The notes beneath the pieces were generated by a model. The model saw only the letters and a list, made by a program, of their open reading frames with translations. It was not told where the DNA came from and did not search any database. Positions 55,896 to 64,000 of a stretch of 64,000 bases of DNA are shown piece by piece (positions within the stretch are counted from its first letter, which is position 1; each line of letters starts with the position of its first letter). The stretch is from Deroplatys truncata (lineage: Eukaryota > Arthropoda > Insecta > Mantodea > Mantidae), in assembly GCA_030765065.1 (NCBI GenBank), contig CM060988.1, positions 200,568,565-200,632,564 on the forward strand. Direction: 5' to 3'. A program made the position numbers and the translations under genes.

Positions 55896-56300
55896 ATATC
55901 TAATCAAAATTACGAACGCATATGCTTTAGGGAAGATGTTTCCTCCATTTCTCAGAAAAGCACGCCAATCTGACATCATTTGCTTGCCTCTTCTAATTAA
56001 TAAACAACTCACCCCCTCGCTCATTGTTGCCCGCTCTTATTGTCAGTTTCAGTGAGGCCATGTAAACTTACTTCCTAACAATGCTTATAATTAACAAACA
56101 TCTCAAATCAATGTCATACAATAATGCTTATTTACACTACAATCACTCTGGCATTTACATTATTGTGATACAAATTACTGCCAAAAAACCTATATGATAG
56201 CTGTATTTCAGGAATTGCAACCACCATGCAATAGTGTGACTAGAGTTAATTACTACAATTGGGTATTGGATAAAGTTAGGGGCCATCCACAATGAAAATT

Positions 56301-57045
56301 ACGGCTGGTTCATAACAGCTGAGAATGGTAACAGAATGAGAATGACAAAGTTGAAATACATGTATTCTAATGGGAGCGTTCAAATTTCCCGGGCTCCGGG
56401 AATGGGATACACACGGCCAAGTTTTAACTTTCTCGTTCTCATTCCTGGGCACAGCGTGTTAGATCCATATTGTGCAGATTGGATTCTTCACTGTAGAGCT
56501 TATTCTAGGCGGCCATGACATGAAACAGTTGCTAGTGCTTTCTATAGTCACAAACTGGAAAAATGAAACTAGAAGAAATTAGTAGATATGTGGTTCCTAA
56601 CCACAGATCCTGACACCCGCAGATCCATTGAGCGAGGGTTATCTGTAGTTTATAAGCAAGTCATAACTAGCTATTGCCTCAAAACAATGGCAAAAACTAC
56701 AAAGAACAGCAAAATTAAAAAAAAACAATAAACAACTTTAATGTATGCCATTAAGGATAAGAATGAAAGCTTGGTACAACTGGAGGAATCAGAAATGTAA
56801 TGTATCTGCATTTATATAATATTTACTCTATAAGATTTTAACGTTAATCCACATTATGTTGGCTGAATTGGAAGCAGGTGAAAAAATATCACTGGCCAGT
56901 TAAAAACAAATGAAATTCCAATGCATAAAATTGACTTTCCACTTTGTGATTGATATACATACTTGTTCTCGTTACCGAACTGTTGTGAACCAAAATCATG
57001 TATGCTGCATTGCTCCTGTGCTCTGGCTGTTGTAAACCAGGCTTT
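56301..57045. mobile_element. TIR element (GGCTGGTTCAC family), copy 3
   Basis: Left acggctggttcataacagct and right ggctgttgtaaaccaggctt are inverted. Internal blocks gttgaaatacatgtattc and ggccagttaaaaacaaatga match copy 1. No transposase. Confidence 0.65.
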
Positions 57046-57049
57046 AAAC

Positions 57050-57402
57050 ATTAACTTAAAATGTAAAACTTAGACATAAACTTAACGTAATGTGTTGTCA
57101 TTCACAATGAGAAATCCAAACTTAAATAGTAGCCAATTGGAAGAGAGGGTTAAACAACTGAGCTAATATGGCAACCTACGAAGCAATCAACATCAAAAGA
57201 GGTTATGTACTTGTATGAAAATGAACAAGAGGCTAAAGGATACTAAAATCACAACCAAGCATCACCTACAATAACAATTTGTTTTGCTGCAATTTCTATA
57301 GATACCCCAGTGATTCCTGACCGTGATCTTACACAGAAAGTGGTCAGCGAGTCAACACATGGTGACAGAAAATCTGAATGATCATGTGATGAAAATAGCT
57401 CT
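57050..57402. other. Intron upstream of the LINE, nothing recognised
   Basis: This is unique-looking sequence between a TIR element and the LINE. The LINE's 5' truncation point probably lies near 57400-57470. Confidence 0.5.
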
Positions 57403-60138
57403 GTGATTGGCTGGTTTCTTATGTTTGACGTAGACATAAAGTTAAAAGTTTGGACCCAATTCCAACCGCTGGAAACATTTAGAAAGGACCGAGGAAATCG
57501 ACAAGGAGGAGGAGTCATGATTTTGGCAAAAGCAGAACTGAAACCCAAGCTAATAGCCACGCCCACAATCTTCCAGCAACACGAATTTATAATGATAGAA
57601 ATTCAGATTCAAAGACAAAAATTGAATATCGCCACAGTCTACATACCTCCACAAGCAGACTTCCCAATGCAACTACTGAAATATCTACATGACAACTACG
57701 CCAACTTAATAATAGCAGGTGATTTGAATGCCAATAACAAACAGCTATTGGACGAGCACACAAACCAACATGGCAAACAGCTCAAAAAGCTCCTCAACGA
57801 CACTGAGTTAAAGCTGATATTCACACCAGGCCCAACTAGAATAGGAAATCAAGCACAACAACCAAGCTCCCCAGACAAGATACTGGTATCCAAGAAAACT
57901 TACCCTAAAGTAGAGAACATCATACTAGATGCACCGCCCAGCACAGATCACATGCCAATAGTAGTCACCATACGTACACAACCGTGGCACTCCGAAGCTC
58001 AGAATAAAATCATCATCTATGACCACGAAAACACAGACTGGCAACTATACGCAGACACAGCCAAGCAACTAACTGCTAACATCCCACATGCAAACATCTC
58101 AACCTGGCAGGACATCGATAAATTAGCCACACAACTAACAGAAGTGATCCAAGAAGCACGGAGCACAGCTACACCACAAAGAAAAATCAATAGCAACCCC
58201 TACAGCCGACAGCTACCGAGACATATCATAGACCTCATCAAGCAAAAGCGGAAGGCTCATCGCGCGTACATGAAGACACATCACCCAGAAGACAAACGCC
58301 TCGTAAACCGACTGCAGGAGCAAGTAAAAGAAGAGATAGCCAATTACAACATACAACATTGGAACAACATCCTGAACAAAAAAGATCCAGCCAAATTCTG
58401 GAAATTAATAAAAAATACGCGGAGAAAAACTGCTATCACGTACCCAATTAAAAAAGACGGCAAGTATGTCTGCAGTACCATGGAGAAGCTCGAAATCTTC
58501 AAAGACCACTACACTAAGATTTTCAACACGCCACAAGATCCTCAATTCGACCAAACTTACTACAGCAGAATCAACTATCATGTGAGCATAAATCAGCAGC
58601 TCTATACACCACAAACACACATCAATGAACTAGACGACGACGACACTGAACGACCAATCACAGCGCAGGATATCAGCGCCATAGTCAGCAAGGCCAAAAA
58701 TACAGCCCCAGGGTCGGACAACATTACGTACCGGCACATCAAATATCTACCACCAGAAACACTCAACACGCTTACTCGCCTATACAACCTAATGCTAAAA
58801 CATGGCTACCACCCTAAAGCCTGGAAACATGCAAATCTTCTGCTCTTTCCAAAACCAGGGAAAGATAATACAAATCACCAGAACTACCGCCCAATCTCAC
58901 TGACATCCGCACTATCAAAAACATTCGAAAGAATCATTGTAAAAAGGATGACACACATCTGCCAAAGCAAGAACCTGATACCTCACACCCAAGCTGGCTT
59001 TAGAAACGAAATAACTATCCAAGATCAACTAGTCCGAGTCATGTCAAGCTTTCAAGACGCCTACAATAGAAAACACTCAACTGTTGCTGCGTTCCTAGAT
59101 GTACAGTCAGCCTTTGACAAATGCTGGACCAATGGCATGCTATACAAGCTTACAGACTTCAAAATGCATCCGAGATTAACCAGATGGATAGCAAGCTTCC
59201 TAACAGACAGAACAGCCAACATAACGATCAATAGAACACTCTCAGCACCATTCAACCTGCAAGCAGGAACACCACAGGGAAGCGTAATTTCAGGATTGCT
59301 GTACATATTATACACAGCAGATACGCCACAGCCCATACATCCCAGTATACAGCTAGCACAATATGCTGACGACACCGCATACTGGTGCACAAATCCCAAA
59401 CTACCTACAGCCAAGAAAAAACTTGAGGACCAGTTGAAGATATTTTTAAAATGGACCAAACAATGGCGGATCACAATCAACCTACAGAAAACACAAACCA
59501 TCCATATCAAAAAAAACAAGAAGCACAAACACAAAGCAACTACCCTACAAATCGACAAGCATGCCGTACAGTGCCAAACAGCCATTAAATACTTGGGCGT
59601 TAAAATACAGGAAAATCTAACAGTTGCACCATACTATAAGGAACTACTAAGAAAAACCAAACCAATACATGCGACGCTGACGTTCCTAGCCAAGCTAAAT
59701 AAACAAGGGCTCACACCCACAATACTCAGAAAACTATACATCGCCTTAATCAGACCGAACCTCACTTATGCAGCAGTAGCCACTATGCCCTTGATAACAA
59801 CAGAGACCATGCAAAAGATACAAGCCTTTGAGCGCAAATGCCTACGAACAGCGTTTAAGCTGCTACCAAACTTCAGAAAAGACTCACTGCATCAATACAC
59901 AAACACCGAGCCGATAGACAGGCACGTAGCAAGTCTCATGCTAAAATATATAGACAACGCCCACACAAGAAGCTATAGAAGAACACTCATACGCACAGCA
60001 CAACACATGATGACTATTACACCTACGCAGAGGGAAAAAAATCCACCGCTCATCACACTGATCCAAGTGTATGACAAAAAGCAGAATGACGAAAAAGAAG
60101 AAGCACAACAATATATTGAAAACCTGATTAACCTGTGA
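57403..60138 (+). CDS. Jockey-type LINE ORF2: endonuclease (5' truncated) and RT, open
   Basis: A single 911-codon open frame encodes most of a non-LTR retrotransposon ORF2. The first 26 or so residues look unrelated. The apurinic-type endonuclease then starts mid-domain at RKDRGNRQGGGVMILAK, with AGDLNANN (about 106) and STDHMPIVV (about 179). The RT follows: LLFPKPGKDNTNHQNYRPIS (about 478), AGFRNEITIQDQLV, FLDVQSAFDKC (about 564), GTPQGSVISGLLY and catalytic QYADDTAYWC (about 653). The LGVKIQ and thumb regions follow, ending in YIENLINL. The N-terminal endonuclease catalytic residues and ORF1 are absent, so the copy is 5' truncated but otherwise undamaged. Orientation is opposite to MED12. 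Confidence 0.93.
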   Translation: MIGWFLMFDVDIKLKVWTQFQPLETFRKDRGNRQGGGVMILAKAELKPKLIATPTIFQQHEFIMIEIQIQRQKLNIATVYIPPQADFPMQLLKYLHDNYANLIIAGDLNANNKQLLDEHTNQHGKQLKKLLNDTELKLIFTPGPTRIGNQAQQPSSPDKILVSKKTYPKVENIILDAPPSTDHMPIVVTIRTQPWHSEAQNKIIIYDHENTDWQLYADTAKQLTANIPHANISTWQDIDKLATQLTEVIQEARSTATPQRKINSNPYSRQLPRHIIDLIKQKRKAHRAYMKTHHPEDKRLVNRLQEQVKEEIANYNIQHWNNILNKKDPAKFWKLIKNTRRKTAITYPIKKDGKYVCSTMEKLEIFKDHYTKIFNTPQDPQFDQTYYSRINYHVSINQQLYTPQTHINELDDDDTERPITAQDISAIVSKAKNTAPGSDNITYRHIKYLPPETLNTLTRLYNLMLKHGYHPKAWKHANLLLFPKPGKDNTNHQNYRPISLTSALSKTFERIIVKRMTHICQSKNLIPHTQAGFRNEITIQDQLVRVMSSFQDAYNRKHSTVAAFLDVQSAFDKCWTNGMLYKLTDFKMHPRLTRWIASFLTDRTANITINRTLSAPFNLQAGTPQGSVISGLLYILYTADTPQPIHPSIQLAQYADDTAYWCTNPKLPTAKKKLEDQLKIFLKWTKQWRITINLQKTQTIHIKKNKKHKHKATTLQIDKHAVQCQTAIKYLGVKIQENLTVAPYYKELLRKTKPIHATLTFLAKLNKQGLTPTILRKLYIALIRPNLTYAAVATMPLITTETMQKIQAFERKCLRTAFKLLPNFRKDSLHQYTNTEPIDRHVASLMLKYIDNAHTRSYRRTLIRTAQHMMTITPTQREKNPPLITLIQVYDKKQNDEKEEAQQYIENLINL

Positions 60139-60475
60139 GAAACATAACAACATAATATCAGAGACGCTCATCAAAAACCGAGAGACGCGTCTACAAAAGA
60201 AAAAAGCGCAAGTTCAAAATAAAAAAGAGAGAGGCCTTCTTGGGCAGCAGAGCACGGCGGCGAGGTTGTGTGACACGGGAGAATACTAACACAAATAAAG
60301 ACAAAAAAAAATATATATATAAACAAAAAAAAACAAAAAAAAATAACACTAACAACATGACACACTCTGCGGAAGATACCTGCCTGCACGCTAACATTAA
60401 AAACTTAACTCGGCTGAAGAGGGAACATCCCTATACAGCCTGGGCATGTTTTTTGCCATGCCCGAATACCTAATT
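60139..60475 (+). mobile_element. LINE 3' UTR
   Basis: The sequence after the ORF2 stop holds an A-rich stretch (60296-60345, with aataaag) and then a hairpin, gggcatgttttttgccatgccc (60442-60463 area). The element probably ends near 60475, where GC content drops; no target duplication was identified. Confidence 0.5.
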
Positions 60476-60479
60476 TGTT

Positions 60480-61585
60480 TGTTTTGTTTGCAAGCTACTA
60501 AGTTTACGTTATTCTTAAGGTTAGCTTCCATTATGAATGGTTGCTTTATTGATCCGCATGGTTTTATTTACATGACCATGAAGAATCTGAGTATTAATAG
60601 AAATTTTGTTAAAAGGTGAGAGAGATGTGTGGACATCATTTCCAACATCTTCTGTGATGAAGGTATGTCGTTATTGTTGTTAACATTTGTATGAGAAATT
60701 TATGCACTTAAGTTTAAGGGGCTATGAATATCCAACTCCGCCAGCAAACATCGTGCTTCCTGGCACCAAGCAAGTTCCTGTTGTGCCAGCCATACATCCA
60801 AACGAAGGCTGTATGTGTGTCTATATAAATGTAATCCATACAAAGTGTTGATGAAATTTCTTCATCACTCATTATGGTTAAAAAAAGTCATCATTTTATA
60901 CCTTGAAAAATTAGAAATTATGTGGCTCTGTATTCTATATCTTGACTCATAATCTGTTTATTTCTAACAAAATCCACCTCCCTGCCCCTCTCTTACAAAC
61001 AAATCCAATATTTCTAAAATGGTCTTTTTAAGGGGATTTCAAAACATGTATTTGTTAGTGAAACCTCTATAGACTACTGCATTACTAGAAATGAATAAGA
61101 ACATATTTTCTTTTCTAGCAACCACTTTTGCCCAAATTACATTGTTTTAGATAAACTCATTATGTTTAACACAAATCCAAGTGGTCATTTTATGGCCTGG
61201 CCCAGATCACATGTATGCATGCTCCGCGTGCTGCCTACTATACCAGTGGGTTTTCCATTCTTAAACTCCTGCATTACATATCCATGAGTGTTGTCAAACA
61301 ACACAATCACTTTTGACAAGGTCCAAAGTTTGTAAGATCACCACACAGAGGTGCTAGTGTAATTAGTTAAGACAATAAAACAGTGATGGCGCCACTGTAC
61401 TTATTAAAGTGGACTAATGAGTTATAAAAGAGGAAATCAGTAAGGCAGCAGTCACTGCATAGCTACTTAACTGAGCAGTACCTCTCCTAACTCAGGACAC
61501 AGTTGTGCCTCCAAAGTTTAACTGTGCAAATTCACTTTTTTCATTTCCTTTCTGAAGCATAGGGTGGTCCAGGTCTTAGTTGACG
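60480..61585. other. Intron, mostly unrecognised
   Basis: Only a short match to the ACTTTCTC family (ggggatttcaaaacatgtat, near 61030-61070) is visible. No exon or other element is seen. Confidence 0.45.
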
Positions 61586-61589
61586 ATCC

Positions 61590-61945
61590 CATTCTGCATT
61601 TTTTAGCTCAACAGGGTAACTCCTGACAGTCTGCTAACACAGGGATTTCACTAATGCAACCTGACACCTCACCCTGCTCTCCAAACTCATCAAGGTAACT
61701 CCTGACAGTCTGTCTCAATACAGTTCTGTGCAGGCTGCTAACACAGGGATTTCACTAATGCAACCTGACACCTCACCCTGCTCTCCAAACTCATCAAGGT
61801 AACTCCCGACAGATTGTTTCAATACAGTTCTGTGCACCTGCTAACACAGGGATTTCACTAATGCAACCTGACACCTCACCCCGCTCTCCAAACTCATCAA
61901 GGTAACTCCTGACAGATTGTTTCAATGCAGATCTGTGCAGCCTGC
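61590..61945. repeat. 104-bp tandem repeat, about 3.4 units
   Basis: ctgctaacacagggatttca recurs at 61631, 61735 and 61838, and a variant at 61942 (spacing 104, 103, 104). Units contain cctgacacctcaccctgctc and tcatcaaggtaactcctgac. Confidence 0.93.
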
Positions 61946-62227
61946 TAAGACACCCTCTAACCTTCTTGGTAGAACCAGCCACGCAGCCAGAATGTCTGCA
62001 AACACCACAACAATTAGTAATAACAACATGCACTATAATAAGTAGTAACCTTGTCATAAGTGGTGTCCATCTGCATTGAGACATTCCTCATCATCACCAA
62101 GCAACAGTCACTCTGTAGGGTTTCAATTTTAAATGTTTACCAGCTGTATAAACAGAGGTTTTTGAAGCACCCACTTGTTGTGCAACACGTCTAAGAGAAT
62201 TCTTTGGAGAGTGTCCAAATGCTGCAT

Positions 62228-62800
62228 CAATTTGTCGCAGTATTATGTTCGTGTTATCTTATTTGCTGAGCGCCTGTTATTGTTTTACTATTTTGAATTT
62301 TGGGTTCTTTGTCCTCCGGCTAGCTATTATTACTCAGTCGAGCAAATATCTCTGGAACAGGCGTGTAAACGGAAAAGAGTTGTTACTAAAAAATAACACT
62401 GATAAAAGAATTTATTTTCACACTTTTATTGCCGTCACACTTAATTAATTTCACATCTTTAATCTTGATACACGCCTGACTGAAACTGTTATATTTCCGA
62501 ATGTAACTACAATCACTTATTTGCCGCGCACTATTAATTCGCGTATTTCACATTTTGTAACTAACTTTATGACACGAGAGATTCTGTAGAATTGCGTAAT
62601 GTGTACTTCGTGAATGCTTCCTTAGAACTGACTGACGTGTAACTCGCGAGAGAGATTTCTTAGAACTGCGCGACATTTACCTTGTGAATGATTCTGTAGA
62701 ACTGCGCGATACTTACCTTTGGCTCAAGAATTTATACTCCCTCACCCCGATATGCCTAAACATTATAATAGAGCTGCTATTGGTTACTAAAGCGCGCCAA
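62228..62800. repeat. Dispersed repeat R, copy 2
   Basis: It parallels 55340-55895 from caatttgtcgcagtattatg to ttggttactaaagcgcgcca, including gtcctccggctagctattat and atactccctcacccc. It has additional agaactgcgcgac-type internal repeats compared with copy 1. Confidence 0.6.
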
Positions 62801-62804
62801 CATT

Positions 62805-63385
62805 TTATTTTATATGTGAATATATAAAGGCATAGTACACCTGTTTAACTGTTTCATTCTCCATTGTTTTCCTAACCTGCTTCAAAATATACATACCTTT
62901 ATTCAATTTTTTTATGATATGTCTTATGTGTGGTTTCCAGTTGAAGTGTTTATCTATTATTACTACTAGAAAATTTGCACATTCCATTTCAGGGATAGTT
63001 TCTCCGTTTATTTGTAATTTTATGGAGCTTGTTAAATCGCTTCCGAGTTCAAAATTAATCCATGTAGTTTTTCTAACATTCAATATCATATCTAAAGTCG
63101 AGTAGTATCATTTTATGAGCATTAGTATGTCATTTGCTTTTTTTTTCCAATTCTGATTCAGTTTTATCTTTAACTATAACCGTCATATCCTATTGCTGTT
63201 CCCTCATTTTTTGGATTAATTCAAATATATCATTTATGTATACTAAAAACAAGAATGGACCCAATTTTGAACCTTGTGGGACTCCTTGCCTAACATTCTG
63301 AAAATCTGATTTTATTTTTTCTGCTATGCCATTTCTATTTCTATAGCTCACTTCCACACGTTGATCTCCGTACAGCCAATAAACA
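62805..63385 (-). mobile_element. LINE RT fragment
   Basis: Minus-strand pieces read SYRNRNGIAEKIKSDFQNVR, QGVPQGSKLGPFLFLVYIND (RT motif), then KTTWINFELGSD, GETIPEMECANFLVVIIDKH, FNWKPHIRHIIKKLNKG and VKQVYYAFIYSH. This order is that of a LINE RT from the palm to the connection region. The catalytic YADD region (around 63180) is lost through frame damage. It could be of the same family as 18580-19410. Confidence 0.8.
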
Positions 63386-63567
63386 GAGCTATGAGCGGGT
63401 CATTCACCATTAGTGAGCAAGTGGAACATACTGAGGTCACTACTGTGCAAGCGAAGCATGCACACACATGATCCTGGCCAGGTTACAAAATGAGCCTTGT
63501 TAACATGTCAAATACACAATTCTTGCTAAAACTCAGGCCAGTGTGAATGTATTAACCTAATGCTTAC

Positions 63568-63817
63568 CTAAGACAGGAGCATCGTTATCTAGAAACCTCA
63601 TTAGAAGTGGCTGGAAGACGGGCAAGCCAGTAGGGGCCCCGTTGGCAGATGAAACTGAATCTTTCTCGTCCGCAGTATCAGAGTCCCCTGACAGCAAGTC
63701 ACTCTGCCTCTTTTCAAGTAACTTTGCTACCGCCATTGCACGATGTTCTCCGGAACGCTGGCTGGACACTGCCCATTCACACAGGATCTGTACCACAGCT
63801 TCGTCCTGCATCAGTGT
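63568..63817 (-). CDS. MED12: MED12 (kohtalo) exon with LCEWAV motif, first in window
   Basis: MED12 is the large scaffold subunit of the nuclear Mediator kinase module (with CDK8, cyclin C and MED13). It activates the kinase and connects the module to RNA polymerase II regulation. Reading leftward, the exon encodes TLMQDEAVVQILCEWAVSS, then QRSGEHRAMAVAKLLEKRQ, and ends in LDNDAPVLG. The LCEWAV string defines a named MED12 domain, and HRAMAVAKLLEKRQ is nearly invariant in animals. The acceptor (tgtgcag) precedes 63817 and the donor (gtaagc) follows 63568. The exon starts in phase 0 and leaves one base of a Gly/Glu codon, which exon 54066-54370 completes. Upstream exons, including the N-terminal CDK8-activating part, are outside the window to the right. 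Confidence 0.96.
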
Positions 63818-63894
63818 CTGCACACATCCATATAAATGTTTTTATCCTACTTAAACATTATGAGAGCTATGTTTTACAAGACAGGATTCTTACA

Positions 63895-64000
63895 ATTCCG
63901 AACAATCTGATGCCTCACATTCATATGACTTTCCTTAATCACCTGTTTATAAATCTTTCATACAAAATCTTCTTTTCTATCTATCTCTTTTACAGAAATG
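63895..64000 (+). repeat. ACTTTCTC-family repeat, start of a copy
   Basis: aatctgatgcctcacattca, atgactttccttaatcacct and cttttctatctatctctttt match the family 5' end. It continues beyond the window. Confidence 0.55.

Overview
This is eukaryotic, insect-type genomic DNA. The only host gene I can support is on the minus strand: the central part of MED12 (Drosophila kohtalo), the large subunit of the Mediator kinase module. Nine exons (7137-63817) join in perfect reading phase through canonical GT/AG sites and encode about 603 residues. They start at the LCEWAV region and run to the conserved AEWLG motif. The first exons lie beyond the right edge and the last ones beyond the left edge. A short acidic exon (50387-50482) matches an insect-type segment. 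Very large introns (up to 18 kb), AT-rich DNA and dense transposons suggest a large-genome hemimetabolous insect such as a cockroach, termite or orthopteran. That placement is inference only.

Everything else is intron, mostly mobile DNA, much of it nested. From left to right: a deleted mariner and a Penelope-like element (PLE, copy A); an inverted PLE (copy B); exon 7137-7316; a terminal-inverted-repeat (TIR) element carrying a pogo/Tigger insertion; exon 9080-9367; a mariner whose transposase contains seven tandem 141-bp units; an inverted PLE dimer of a second subfamily; SINEs and small TIR elements inserted into an abundant repeat; exon 16671-16800; two LINE remnants; a 1.8-kb TIR element with an (AAT)n tract; a mariner; exon 24984-25231; a 245-bp palindromic PLE derivative; exon 28864-29017; a mariner; exon 32179-32337; a 119-bp tandem array split by an 11-kb Gypsy LTR retrotransposon, which itself carries a 2.2-kb inverted PLE dimer; a Tigger element; exon 50387-50482; more PLE pieces; exon 54066-54370; a long Jockey-type LINE with an open 911-codon frame; a 104-bp tandem repeat; and exon 63568-63817.

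The most unusual theme is the PLE family. Five insertions are flanked by 11-13 bp direct duplications. Two are pure palindromes of the PLE terminus (245 and 153 bp), and three contain PLE 3' ends in opposite orientations. Several ends carry CUGANGA and GAAA boxes around a hairpin, as in hammerhead ribozymes. This points to a palindromic, non-autonomous mode of PLE propagation. No rRNA, tRNA gene, CRISPR or bacterial feature was seen.
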